DNA of 64,000 bases from Bacteroidota bacterium (GCA_947468275.1 CANIKO010000014.1:1-64000), one strand, 5' to 3'. Counted from the first letter of the stretch, positions 1 to 10,330 are shown. The notes: generated from the letters alone by a model not told the origin. Made by a program: numbers and translations.

Positions 1-316
<316 letters not shown>

Positions 317-393
317 CATTTTTTTTATTTACTTCCAATTTTTGTCAATTTTTCTTACAATTAGTAAGATTATAAAGAACTTTAAAGATTTTA

Positions 394-505
394 TGGTGAC
401 TATATCAGGGGTGTTCACCTCTTCCCTTTTCGAACAGAGAAGTTAAGCCCCCTCGAGCCGATGATACTTGGGTGAAACCTGGGAAAGTAGGTCGTTGCCA
501 AATTA
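394..505 (+). rRNA. 5S ribosomal RNA
   Basis: About 110 nt after 23S with typical 5S signature (cacctcttcccttttcgaacagagaagttaagcc ... gatgatacttgggtgaaacctgggaaagtaggtcg). Confidence 0.93.
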
Positions 506-510
506 GTGAA

Positions 511-538
511 AACCCTTCTTCGGAAGGGTTTTTTTTTA
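511..538 (+). terminator. Rho-independent terminator of rRNA operon
   Basis: aacccttcttcggaagggtt hairpin followed by T-tract. Confidence 0.9.
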
Positions 539-738
539 CCAATTTTTTATGAAATAGTATCTGAAGTTAGGCTTTTATTAAATTCTTATTCTAAATCTCA
601 GCTTCAATGACGATCAGTTTCAATTTAGAAATACATTAATAATTGTTAAAATTTATTTCTATAAAATAAGTCTGTTTGAATTTTAAGTTATCTTCAATGA
701 AATCCTTACAAAATTTATTTTTTGGGATTAATTACCAA

Positions 739-1407
739 CTAGTTTAATTGAAATAACTTAAATATAATTGAAATAAATTTTTGGTTTACAACTTCATAAT
801 CAATATCCTTTGCTAATTCTTTTTCCAAACTTGTTACTTCCTTGCCAACAATCCCACAAGGTATTATTAAATCAAAATATTTAAGATCTGGTTTAATATT
901 AAAAGCTAAACCATGCATTGTTATATGTCGACTTGATTTTACACCGATGGCGGCAATTTTTTTCGGTTTATTTGTATCGTTATTAATCCAAACGCCTGTA
1001 AATTCTTTAATACGACCAGATTTAATACCATAAAAAATTAGTGTATCAATAACAGCTTGTTCTAATTTGTAGATGTATTCTCGCAAACTCATCCCAAATT
1101 GTTCTAAATCGAGAATGGGATATACGACTAATTGACCAGGACCATGATATGTTACATCTCCTCCTCTGTCAATTTTAACATATTCTACTCCTGGAAATTC
1201 GGGAACTTGAATATTACTTTCGTTACCAGATTTCCCTAATGTTAACACATGATTGTGTTCGCATGTAATTAAATAATTAATGTGGTTTTTATTGCCTTTT
1301 AACTTAGCTTGAAGTTTTTCATTAAAAAGATTTTTTTGTATATCCCAGACCTCTTGATAGTTTTTTAGTCCAAGTGGTTTAAAAATTATTTCTTTGCCGC
1401 CTTCCAT
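739..1407 (-). CDS. lipB: Lipoyl(octanoyl) transferase LipB
   Basis: GGDVTYHGPGQLVVYPILDL and CGIVGKEVTSLEKE motifs of the LipB family. Confidence 0.95.
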   Translation of the reverse strand: MEGGKEIIFKPLGLKNYQEVWDIQKNLFNEKLQAKLKGNKNHINYLITCEHNHVLTLGKSGNESNIQVPEFPGVEYVKIDRGGDVTYHGPGQLVVYPILDLEQFGMSLREYIYKLEQAVIDTLIFYGIKSGRIKEFTGVWINNDTNKPKKIAAIGVKSSRHITMHGLAFNIKPDLKYFDLIIPCGIVGKEVTSLEKELAKDIDYEVVNQKFISIIFKLFQLN

Positions 1408-2537
1408 AAACTATCGATCATTTTATCCCAACCGTATTTTTCCTTCTCTTGCTTTACAAAATCACCCATTCTATTGGCACATTTTTCAACATAAAATTTG
1501 TCAATTGCATGCGCAATTTCTTCTGAATTTTTATTAACTACAAAACCAGCTTGATTATTTGCTACCAATTCAGGTAATCCTCCAATATTGGTAACAATCA
1601 TTGGTTTATTATAGAAATATGCTACCTGGGTAACTCCGCTTTGTGTGGCATCTTTATATGGCTGGACAGTTACATCTGCAGCTGAAAAAAACAGATGAAC
1701 ATCTGAATCAGGAATAAAATCTTTATAAAAAAGAATGTCACTTTCTATTTTTAACTTATTGGCTAACTCCAGATAAGGTTTCTCATCTTCATAAAACTCA
1801 CCAGCAACAATTAAATTTAAATTTAACTTTTGCCTATCAAGTTTAGCAAACGCTTCAAATAAAAGATCTAGCCCTTTGTAAGCCCTAATGAATCCAAAAA
1901 ACAAAAGATAGTTTTTGTTTAATTCAATTTTCAAAGTTTGGCATGCTTCAAATTTTGATATTGAAGGTTTAAAACTGTTATAGATGGGATGAGGATTATA
2001 AAAAGAATTTTTAGTGTTTACAAATTTATTTAGATCAGCTAAAACACTTTTGCTCATTGCTACAAATCCATGGCAAGCGTCTAGAAAGTATTTTGTGAAA
2101 ATTGTATCCCCAAATCGTTTTTCATGGGGAATTACATTATCTGTTATTGCCACTAGTCTGCTTTTTCCATTACTTTTTATAATTCTACCAATTGTTCCTA
2201 AGCAAGGCCCCATAAAGGGTAACCAATATCTTATTATAACTAAATCGGGTTTTTGGTTTCTGTATTTTAAACCTGTAAATATCCAATTGAAAGGATTTAT
2301 AGAATTAAGTTTTACATCAATATTTAACCCTTCCGGAGCAGGATCAGAAGAATATTGGGTCTTTCCTGGAAAAAGAAAATTGGGATATTGAAGTTTAAAA
2401 GTGAGGATAGTAACTTTAAATCCTTGCTTCTGAAATTCATTAGCAAGGATTTGATTGTAAGTACTTAATCCTCCCCGTAAAGGCCATGCAGGACCTATTA
2501 TTAGTACTTTACGTTCAGTATCCTGTTTTTTCTGCAA
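1386..2537 (-). CDS. Glycosyltransferase family 4-like
   Basis: GPAWPLRGGLSTYNQILANEF N-terminus; C-terminal Rossmann region with NKPMIVTNIGGLPELV. Confidence 0.85.
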   Translation of the reverse strand: MQKKQDTERKVLIIGPAWPLRGGLSTYNQILANEFQKQGFKVTILTFKLQYPNFLFPGKTQYSSDPAPEGLNIDVKLNSINPFNWIFTGLKYRNQKPDLVIIRYWLPFMGPCLGTIGRIIKSNGKSRLVAITDNVIPHEKRFGDTIFTKYFLDACHGFVAMSKSVLADLNKFVNTKNSFYNPHPIYNSFKPSISKFEACQTLKIELNKNYLLFFGFIRAYKGLDLLFEAFAKLDRQKLNLNLIVAGEFYEDEKPYLELANKLKIESDILFYKDFIPDSDVHLFFSAADVTVQPYKDATQSGVTQVAYFYNKPMIVTNIGGLPELVANNQAGFVVNKNSEEIAHAIDKFYVEKCANRMGDFVKQEKEKYGWDKMIDSLWKAAKK

Positions 2538-3453
2538 GTTGATAATTATTTCTATCCGTAGAATTACGTGATATTAATTCACCTAAAAATCCTGCTAAGA
2601 ATAATTGAACACCAATAACCATTGCCAATATACCAAAATAGAAGATAGGGCGCTCAGTCATTTTATATTCTTGAAATGCAAATTTTGCTATAGCTAGATA
2701 AAAGGCGATCCCAAAACCTATAATGAAGGAAATAGTTCCAATTAAACCAAAAAAATGCATGGGGCGTTTACCAAATTTCCCAACGAAGTAAATACTTACT
2801 AAATCAAGAAGTCCGTTTATAAATCGTTCCCATCCAAATTTTGTAACTCCGTATTTACGGGCTCTGTGTTGAACCACTTTTTCACCAATATTTCTAAAGC
2901 CTGCGGTTTTAGCAATGACTGGAATGTATCGGTGCATTTCACCATAGACTTCAATGCTTTTTATTACATTTTTACGATATGCTTTTAACCCACAATTAAA
3001 ATCGTGTAGTTGTATATCGCTCATTTTACGGGTGGCCCAATTGAATATTTTTGTAGGAAAAGTTTTCATAATTGGGTCGTAACGTTTTTGCTTCCAGCCT
3101 GAAACCAAATCAAAACCGTCCTCAGTAATCATTTTGTAAAGGTCAGGAATTTCGTCAGGACTATCTTGTAAATCGGCATCCATAGTGATAATTACATCCC
3201 CTTCAGCATGATCAAATCCAACATTTAAACCAGCCGATTTTCCATAGTTGCGTCTAAATCGTATTCCTTTTACTGCAGGGAATTTTTTATTCAGGTTATC
3301 AATAACTTTCCACGAACTATCGGTACTGCCATCATCTATTAATACTACTTCATAGGTAAATTTATTTTCTACCATTACACGGTCTATCCATTCTACCAAT
3401 TCAGGCAGAGACTCGTCTTCATTATAAAGTGGTATAACTACTGATATATTCAT
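2515..3453 (-). CDS. Glycosyltransferase family 2 (dolichol-phosphate mannosyltransferase-like) with C-terminal TM helices
   Basis: SVVIPLYNEDESLPELVEWID, VLIDDGSTDSSW, TMDADLQDSPDEIP; two hydrophobic C-terminal segments. Confidence 0.93.
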   Translation of the reverse strand: MNISVVIPLYNEDESLPELVEWIDRVMVENKFTYEVVLIDDGSTDSSWKVIDNLNKKFPAVKGIRFRRNYGKSAGLNVGFDHAEGDVIITMDADLQDSPDEIPDLYKMITEDGFDLVSGWKQKRYDPIMKTFPTKIFNWATRKMSDIQLHDFNCGLKAYRKNVIKSIEVYGEMHRYIPVIAKTAGFRNIGEKVVQHRARKYGVTKFGWERFINGLLDLVSIYFVGKFGKRPMHFFGLIGTISFIIGFGIAFYLAIAKFAFQEYKMTERPIFYFGILAMVIGVQLFLAGFLGELISRNSTDRNNYQLAEKTGY

Positions 3454-4025
3454 TAATTTTCGGTATCAAGTGTTTTAAAATCCACTATCTTTTCAGGTGG
3501 GTTTCTTTTGACGAACATTGCGCAAATAAATGCAAAAAGGGTTGCCATTGCTACACCTCCAAATAATTGTTTAAGGTAACTTAATGGTGAATTATAATTA
3601 GCCATTTGTTTATCCATTGCCAACATTTGAGCATCTATTTTTTCATCAGGAACATTCATGTCCTGCATCCATTTCATGGTACTTTCTTTAATTACTTCTC
3701 CTAGATTTTTGTTAAAATCTGGGTCAATAAAATTTGAAAAAACAATTGTGAATATTAGGTTTACAATATACCCAATGACCCCTATGAAAAATAAATATTT
3801 AATGGCTTCAACATATTTAAGATAGCCTCCATTTGCCTTTCTTTCTGCTATCCCACCCATAGTAAGGAAGGTCACAAGAAGTAACATACTTAAGAGCATC
3901 AGCATGAAAATTCGTCCAAAGAATTCAAAATTAACAGCATAGATTACGGTAAACATTAAAATAGAGGCTATTCCATAATAGAGTCCATACCAAAAAAAAA
4001 GGCGTTTAGTTAAGGATTGATTCAT
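3453..4025 (-). CDS. DUF4199-type membrane protein
   Basis: Four hydrophobic segments and position after the GT2 gene, as in Bacteroidetes DUF4199 proteins. Confidence 0.75.
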   Translation of the reverse strand: MNQSLTKRLFFWYGLYYGIASILMFTVIYAVNFEFFGRIFMLMLLSMLLLVTFLTMGGIAERKANGGYLKYVEAIKYLFFIGVIGYIVNLIFTIVFSNFIDPDFNKNLGEVIKESTMKWMQDMNVPDEKIDAQMLAMDKQMANYNSPLSYLKQLFGGVAMATLFAFICAMFVKRNPPEKIVDFKTLDTEN

Positions 4026-4042
4026 TGTTTAATTATTTAATT

Positions 4043-4708
4043 CTAAAATGACGAAAGTACAGCCAAAAATGCACTTTGAAAAGCCGCATTATTTCCTTCT
4101 TTCAAAATTAATTCCTGCTTTTTTTCCAAACTATTTTTAGCTTCAAAAAACAAAAGAATGGGCAGCAATTGGTCATTAAGTGGGCTATCCATATTTTGTT
4201 TATTTATTTCAACCATAGTTTCTAGGTCTCCTAATACTATTTCATCTCTATTTTTAATAACTGCTTCATATACCTCATGTTCTTCATTATCAAAATCATC
4301 TTCACCAATTAAATATTCATCTAAATAATCATCAATTGAAAATTTGATATCCGAGTCTTTACATTCCTGCAAATACAATAAGATGTTCATTAACTCAGTT
4401 CCTCGGTCAATAATTACATCTTCTATTTGTTCCCACTCCTTACCTTCAAAAAAGCTTTCACCTAATCGTTGGCTGTCTTCGCTAAAAAAATTGAAAAGTA
4501 ATAAATCAAATATCAATTCTCCAATATCATTAGGGAGTTTGAATTCACTCGAAGTGGAGTCTAACGACTTTATTTTTTTTATAAAATTGTCTTTTGAACT
4601 AAATATTTCACTTAGTTTTTCATTAAGTAATAATGGGGTTTCTGTTTTATTTGCTTTAAAATAAGCATCTAAAAGTGCTGTGGTCATTGATATTGGGGTA
4701 GCAGACAT
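4043..4708 (-). CDS. Hypothetical acidic protein
   Basis: ORF collinear with neighbours, Glu/Asp-rich; no family recognised. Confidence 0.6.
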   Translation of the reverse strand: MSATPISMTTALLDAYFKANKTETPLLLNEKLSEIFSSKDNFIKKIKSLDSTSSEFKLPNDIGELIFDLLLFNFFSEDSQRLGESFFEGKEWEQIEDVIIDRGTELMNILLYLQECKDSDIKFSIDDYLDEYLIGEDDFDNEEHEVYEAVIKNRDEIVLGDLETMVEINKQNMDSPLNDQLLPILLFFEAKNSLEKKQELILKEGNNAAFQSAFLAVLSSF

Positions 4709-4741
4709 TTGAATATTTTGTTAAATTGTTTAAATATTAGT

Positions 4742-6037
4742 TTATAATTTTGAAATATTGATGGAATAATTGTTTGCCACTAAAATACACTGACCTTTCA
4801 ATTTTGTTCCCATTAAATGTGAGTTAGATGATAATGATTTATTGGTTTTTGAATTAAATTTCCATTCATTTTCCGTGTTAAAAATTGCAAGATTTGCTAG
4901 GCTATTTTCTTTTATCTTAGCAACCGGTAGGTTCAATATTGTTCTTGGATTTTGGCTTGTAGCTTTTATAAAGGTATCTAATGAAATGTCTTTTGATAAA
5001 TTGTGATTATATAGACTAAACAGTGTTTGAATGGTTATTGCACCAAAAGGTGAGTAGTTAAATTCCACCACTTTATTTTCAGGACATTGAGGATTATGGT
5101 CAGAAACAATACAGTCAATAGTGCCGTCATTCACACCATTTATTAAAGCTTTTTTATCTTCTTCACCTCTTAACGGTGGCATTAATTTTAGATTAGCATC
5201 AAAATTTCCTAAGGCTTTGTCGGTAAAAATTAGATGAAGAATGCTAACGTCACAGGTTATTTTCAAACCTTCTGATTTTGCTTTTCTAATTAAATCAACT
5301 GATTGAGTTGTGCTTATATGTGAAAAATGCAAGTGAGAATTGGTATATCGTGCAATTTCAATTTCTCTTGCTACAGCAGTATATTCAGCGTGGGATGCAA
5401 AATGCTTCAACCCTAAAGAAGCTGTATTATTACTTTCGTTTACAAATCCACCGTTGCTCAAATTTTTATCTTCAGCATGACTGAAAATAAGTCCATTAAA
5501 GTTTTTTGCGTAAAGCAATGCGCGTTGCAAAGCTCCTGAATTATATGGTGAATCCCCGTTACTAAATCCTATCGCACCACCTTGGGACATATCGTAAAGT
5601 TCTGCCAATTCTTTACCTTCGCAATCCAAAGTGGTGGACCCCAAAGGATAAACGGAAACAATTTTATTTTCAGCCTTGCGAAGCAAATATTCAATTTGAG
5701 CACGACTTTGGATGGCAGGACGAGTATCAGGCAAAGTAGTTATACCTGTAAACCCTCCAGCAGCGGCTGCATTTATAATGCTTTCCACATCTTCCGTTTG
5801 TTCGTGACCAGGTTCGCCATGCCGGCTTCGCAAATCAAATAAACCAGGGGTAGCAATACAATTTTTGCCATCAATTGTTATATCGGCTGATTTAGTAATA
5901 GTACCAATTTCACTGATTATTCCGTTAGAAATAAAAATATCAGTCGTCCGGTTATTGTAATCAGAACCGGGATCGGCAATCATAACCTGTTTTATCAGGA
6001 TAGTGCCGGACTTGGAGTCGGTTGTTTGTTTTTCCAA
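4742..6037 (-). CDS. Dihydroorotase-like amidohydrolase, possibly non-catalytic (HxH motif absent)
   Basis: ATPGLFDLRSRHGEPGHEQTEDVESIINAAAAGGFTGITTLPDTRP, FSHAEDKNL, HFSHIST, VSDHNPQCPENK align with the PyrC/DHOase layout. Confidence 0.85.
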   Translation of the reverse strand: MEKQTTDSKSGTILIKQVMIADPGSDYNNRTTDIFISNGIISEIGTITKSADITIDGKNCIATPGLFDLRSRHGEPGHEQTEDVESIINAAAAGGFTGITTLPDTRPAIQSRAQIEYLLRKAENKIVSVYPLGSTTLDCEGKELAELYDMSQGGAIGFSNGDSPYNSGALQRALLYAKNFNGLIFSHAEDKNLSNGGFVNESNNTASLGLKHFASHAEYTAVAREIEIARYTNSHLHFSHISTTQSVDLIRKAKSEGLKITCDVSILHLIFTDKALGNFDANLKLMPPLRGEEDKKALINGVNDGTIDCIVSDHNPQCPENKVVEFNYSPFGAITIQTLFSLYNHNLSKDISLDTFIKATSQNPRTILNLPVAKIKENSLANLAIFNTENEWKFNSKTNKSLSSNSHLMGTKLKGQCILVANNYSINISKL

Positions 6038-8061
6038 AATCTAAGCAAAAGTATCTCAATTGCTATAAATAGCAAAGCTAACCAAATAAATAATCGCCAA
6101 AGTGGCTTTCCATTTTCTTCTTGTTTTATAAGTGTGTTCAGCGGTATATCTGATTTTTCATACACTTTAATGCCTTCGACATTAAATATATTTTTTATTT
6201 CTGATGGCTCTAAAAGCTGTACATCTGATTCAGACCGGTTGAAATTAAAGGCCAAAGTTTGCAATACTTGTTTATTATCGGCATCCAATAATTCATATAG
6301 GCCAGCTTCTTTTACCTGGTGATTATCTGTTAAAAATAGTTCATTGTTCCTTACGATTTTTTCTGCCATTATTTCAAACGAACCCTTTTTTAAAACATTT
6401 GGTTTCTTACTGGTCTTAATCATGGCAATGGGAGTTAACAAATAATTGTTGCCAATGGTATAAGCCAAGGGAATGGATGATTTTTTCATAAATGCCATAC
6501 GAAACATAATTGGAACAAATATTTGGTTTTGTTGAAAATTGCTCCAATCTTCACTCAGGTTTATAGCAAACTGGTAAATATGCCCTTTGCCTTTATCATA
6601 CACCTTTAAAAACGCATCGCCGTTCCTCAATTTCATTAATGGAAGGGAAGGATTTATGCTGTTGGGAGCAAAAGAAAAATACTTTTTAACCTTTGGTAAT
6701 TCTAAATTTTGGCGTTCGTTTTCTACAATATTTTCAAACAATTCGTTTTGAAAATCCAAAGCACTTACTTCGGCTGAAACAGTTTTTATGGATCCAAAGG
6801 CACTGTAACCTAATTCTTGTGCAAATGCATCAATGCCTGATTTTCCTTCGTCTTCCCCAGGAAAGATGGTTAAGTTGCCTCCATTGGCCAGGTAATTACT
6901 TAATTCTTGGCTCATACCGCTGGAAACCGCAGTGGCTCCAGAAAGAATGATCAAATCGTAATTTACAAGTTTGGAGTAATCCACCTGATTAATACTCATG
7001 TTTTCCAACTTAAAGAAGGGTTCGGTATTAAATAGTTTTTGGATAAAAATATTTGGCGTGGTTTGGTACAGTGCCAAAACTTTTATCTCATTATTTATTT
7101 GAAATGTAAAATGGTAAGTATCGTCAAAAACAATCGGGTGGTCGGAAAGGCTAAGTTCAGCCTTCTGCCAGCCCGAGCCGGTTATCGAAAATCCTAGTGT
7201 TACATTCTTTGTTTCGCCGGCAGCTATATCAAAGCCTGAAATGGATTTTTGTACCGCATTTAGTTTCAAGGCAACCGTTCCACCTTCTAAACTTTCATTG
7301 CCCAGATTTTTTATTCTTACTACCAAATTCAAAGGTTGGTTGGGCTGAAAAACCGGGCTGGCAAACCACACCGAATCTATCAATAAATTATGAACAGTAT
7401 TGCTTTTTAATGGGATTAAATTAACCTCTACACCGGCTTGTGGTTTGATGGATTTATTGCCGGCAAACGACTTTTGGAAATCAGAAATGATATAGGCTTT
7501 CTTAAATTTGTAACCGCTGTTGGCCAAAAAGTTGGTTTGCTTTTGGATAATATCTTCAAGGCTTTTGGTTGTGGGGTCTATTTCTATTTCATCTAGTTTT
7601 TGAATAAACTCTTCTTTGGAATAAAACCGGTCATTGGCTCCGCTAAACACATTGCTCAAAATTTGGAATTTATCACTCTCGGCATAAGCCGAAACTATTT
7701 CGCGGGCTTTGGCCTTAGCGGTTTCCAGCAATGGGCCTTTATCCGAAACTGCACTCATACTAAACGAATTATCGACATAAATGCTGATAGCTTTTTGACC
7801 GGTCTCCGCTTTTTTATTATCTAGAGGAATGTAGGGCTGGGCAAAGGCAAATACCAAAGCGGCAATGGCCAAAATACGGGCCGCCAATACCAGCAAATGC
7901 CTTAAATTTCGTTGTTTTTGCGATTGCTGCTTTACCTCTTTTAAAAATTTAACGTTGGTAAATAAAACCTTTTTGAACCGCCTGAAATTGAATAAATGAA
8001 TAAGAACCGGAATGCCAATGGCCAATAATCCAAAAAGAAAGCCGGGGTATATAAACTGCAT
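5995..8061 (-). CDS. BatA-domain/vWA-containing membrane protein
   Basis: FIYPGFLFGLLAIGIPVLIHLFNFRRFKKVLFTNVKFLKEVKQQSQKQRNLRHLLVLAARIL N-terminal double-TM domain; VDNSFSMSAV MIDAS-like motif. Confidence 0.88.
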   Translation of the reverse strand: MQFIYPGFLFGLLAIGIPVLIHLFNFRRFKKVLFTNVKFLKEVKQQSQKQRNLRHLLVLAARILAIAALVFAFAQPYIPLDNKKAETGQKAISIYVDNSFSMSAVSDKGPLLETAKAKAREIVSAYAESDKFQILSNVFSGANDRFYSKEEFIQKLDEIEIDPTTKSLEDIIQKQTNFLANSGYKFKKAYIISDFQKSFAGNKSIKPQAGVEVNLIPLKSNTVHNLLIDSVWFASPVFQPNQPLNLVVRIKNLGNESLEGGTVALKLNAVQKSISGFDIAAGETKNVTLGFSITGSGWQKAELSLSDHPIVFDDTYHFTFQINNEIKVLALYQTTPNIFIQKLFNTEPFFKLENMSINQVDYSKLVNYDLIILSGATAVSSGMSQELSNYLANGGNLTIFPGEDEGKSGIDAFAQELGYSAFGSIKTVSAEVSALDFQNELFENIVENERQNLELPKVKKYFSFAPNSINPSLPLMKLRNGDAFLKVYDKGKGHIYQFAINLSEDWSNFQQNQIFVPIMFRMAFMKKSSIPLAYTIGNNYLLTPIAMIKTSKKPNVLKKGSFEIMAEKIVRNNELFLTDNHQVKEAGLYELLDADNKQVLQTLAFNFNRSESDVQLLEPSEIKNIFNVEGIKVYEKSDIPLNTLIKQEENGKPLWRLFIWLALLFIAIEILLLRFWKNKQPTPSPALS

Positions 8062-8160
8062 CGGTTGGTGCTGCGAATTTAGGGGATTTCTCGCAAAGAC
8101 GCAAAGGGTGTAAGTTGGGATTAGTGTAAAAATTATACTTTAAAAATTTGAATTGGACTT

Positions 8161-8181
8161 GTCCTCGTTTCAAACGAGGAC
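8161..8181. repeat. REP-like near-perfect palindrome
   Basis: gtcctcgttt-c-aaacgaggac: 10-bp stem with 1-nt centre in an intergenic region. Confidence 0.75.
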
Positions 8182-8241
8182 TAATTGGGAGATTAGTCAA
8201 GACCCTAAGAAACTACTAAAGTTGTTAAAAAAATACTTAAT

Positions 8242-8553
8242 CTAGGAATACCTATAAATAACATCGACAATACCAAGTCCCGATAGCATAATCCCGGCCC
8301 ATTTTGCATTATAAATTTCTTTTTCGATGGCTTCTATATAGTCTAAATCTTTATTTTCAGTTATTGCTTTTTTGAGTGCTAATAATTTAAGAAAGTAAGA
8401 AATTAGAACAGCAGGAAACATAAAAAAAAGCATACTAATTTTAATATGAATAAGTAAGTTGAAAATCGCAGTTAAAATTAATGCCAAAAAAATCATTGAA
8501 TAACTCAAATAGTTTAAGGTTTTGCTGTTCATGCTAATAAATAAATTGTGCAA
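8242..8553 (-). CDS. Small hypothetical membrane protein
   Basis: Two to three hydrophobic helices; no family recognised. Confidence 0.5.
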   Translation of the reverse strand: MHNLFISMNSKTLNYLSYSMIFLALILTAIFNLLIHIKISMLFFMFPAVLISYFLKLLALKKAITENKDLDYIEAIEKEIYNAKWAGIMLSGLGIVDVIYRYS

Positions 8554-8611
8554 GTTAATTGAAAATCATACAGCCCTTTTGAGGTTTAAATAAAAATATA
8601 CTTTTGCAGCT

Positions 8612-10282
8612 ATGAAATTACTCGTTGCGTTTCTATTATTTACTTCTTTTTGCTTAGGGCAAAAGGTAGATACCTCAATAAAATCAGTGGATTTGATTAT
8701 CCATAATGCCAAAATTATTTCGGGGCCATACACGCCGGAATATTCAGCTATGGTGGTAAATAATGGTAAAATAGTAGCCTTGTATAAAAACAATAACTGG
8801 AAAAAGAAATACAAATCTGACCAGAGGATTGATATGCAAAAAAAAGTGGTGTTACCAGGGTTTATTGATGCCCATTGCCATTTTATGGGATTTGGAAAGG
8901 CTATGGATGAAGTGAGCCTTTGGGGCTGTAAAAGTTGGGAGGAAACCGTGCAACGAGTTACAGATTTTGCGAAGCTTCACCCCGAACGCCAATGGATACA
9001 AGGCCGAGGCTGGGATCAGAATAATTGGATGAATAAGGGATTTCCTAAAAATCACTTATTGGATAGTTTGTTTCCTGATAAATACATTGTACTAAACCGG
9101 GTAGATGGACATGCAATAATTGCCAATTCAAAAGCTTTAAATTTTGCTAAAATAACTAGTTTGTCAACTATAGAAGGAGGGAAACTGTTGACCCAAGACG
9201 GTAAACTAACAGGTGTATTGGTAGACAATGCCAAGCAATTATTAGAAAACAAAATACCTCAAGCAAGCACAGAGCAAAAAATAAAATGGTTGTTGACTGC
9301 GCAAACTGAATGTTTAAAAAATGGATTAACGCAGGTAACGGATGCAGGACTTTCCATAAAGGATATTTTATTGATTGACAGCCTTTGCAGTGCGGATGTA
9401 TTAAAAATGCGGTTTTATCTGATGGCCAATCCCGAAACCGAAACCTGGAAATATTTGGACGAACATGGTCCGTTTATGAATAAAAATGTGAAATGGCAAA
9501 GCATTAAAATTTATTCTGATGGCGCTTTGGGGTCACGCGGAGCACTGCTCAAAAAACCGTATTGTGATGATAATTCAAATTATGGATTGCAATTGATTGA
9601 CCCGGTTAAATTGGACAGTTTATTAACTATTTGCTACAATCATGGATTGCAAGTTTGTACACACTCTATAGGCGATTCTGCCAATGCGATGGTGCTGAAG
9701 GCCTACGCCAAATTTTTAAAAACCACCACAAACGATAAGCGATGGCGTATTGAACATGCTCAAGTGGTAGATACGGCAGATTGGTACTATTTTAAAACAT
9801 ATTCAATAATTCCATCCGTGCAGCCAACCCACGCCACCAGTGATATGGGTTGGGCTGAAATTAGATTGTGTAAAACTAGAATGGCAGGTGCTTACAGTTA
9901 TAAATCTTTATTGAATAATTCTGCATTTATGCCTTTGGGTACCGATTTTCCAGTTGAATATATGTCACCATTTAATACTATCCGAGCGGCTCGATTTAGG
10001 CAAAATGCGGATGGATTGCCAAAGGAAGGGTTTAACAAAAATGAAGTTTTGAGCTCAACTGAAACCTTTGCAGGGATGAGTATTTGGGCAGCAATGGGGG
10101 GTTTTTGGGAAGATCAAACTGGAACATTAGAGGCTGGGAAATTGGCTGATTTTATTGTGTTGGATAAAAATCCTTATACAGCTTCGTTAAATGAATTGAA
10201 TACAATGAGAGTGAATGCTACATTCAATGAAGGGCGTTTGGTGTATGAGTATTTTAAAGGTTTGTGGACACCAGAATTTTAA
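8612..10282 (+). CDS. Exported amidohydrolase family protein (YtcJ-like)
   Basis: Signal peptide MKLLVAFLLFTSFCLGQ; LPGFIDAHCHFMGFG, GRGWDQNNW, YSDGALGSRGA, LGTDFPVE, GKLADFIVLDKNP. Confidence 0.92.
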   Translation: MKLLVAFLLFTSFCLGQKVDTSIKSVDLIIHNAKIISGPYTPEYSAMVVNNGKIVALYKNNNWKKKYKSDQRIDMQKKVVLPGFIDAHCHFMGFGKAMDEVSLWGCKSWEETVQRVTDFAKLHPERQWIQGRGWDQNNWMNKGFPKNHLLDSLFPDKYIVLNRVDGHAIIANSKALNFAKITSLSTIEGGKLLTQDGKLTGVLVDNAKQLLENKIPQASTEQKIKWLLTAQTECLKNGLTQVTDAGLSIKDILLIDSLCSADVLKMRFYLMANPETETWKYLDEHGPFMNKNVKWQSIKIYSDGALGSRGALLKKPYCDDNSNYGLQLIDPVKLDSLLTICYNHGLQVCTHSIGDSANAMVLKAYAKFLKTTTNDKRWRIEHAQVVDTADWYYFKTYSIIPSVQPTHATSDMGWAEIRLCKTRMAGAYSYKSLLNNSAFMPLGTDFPVEYMSPFNTIRAARFRQNADGLPKEGFNKNEVLSSTETFAGMSIWAAMGGFWEDQTGTLEAGKLADFIVLDKNPYTASLNELNTMRVNATFNEGRLVYEYFKGLWTPEF

Positions 10283-10330
10283 AAAATCAGGTACATTAAT
10301 CTCCTAATTGTGTAATACCCCTAAATTTAA

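Noticed and set aside
540-738. tRNA gene following the rRNA operon
   Set aside because: No cloverleaf, no GGTTCGA-type T-arm or CCA end found here or in other gaps
842-1033. Small plus-strand ORF inside lipB (and the other short antisense ORFs in the track)
   Set aside because: Entirely antisense to a well-conserved coding gene; no independent coding evidence
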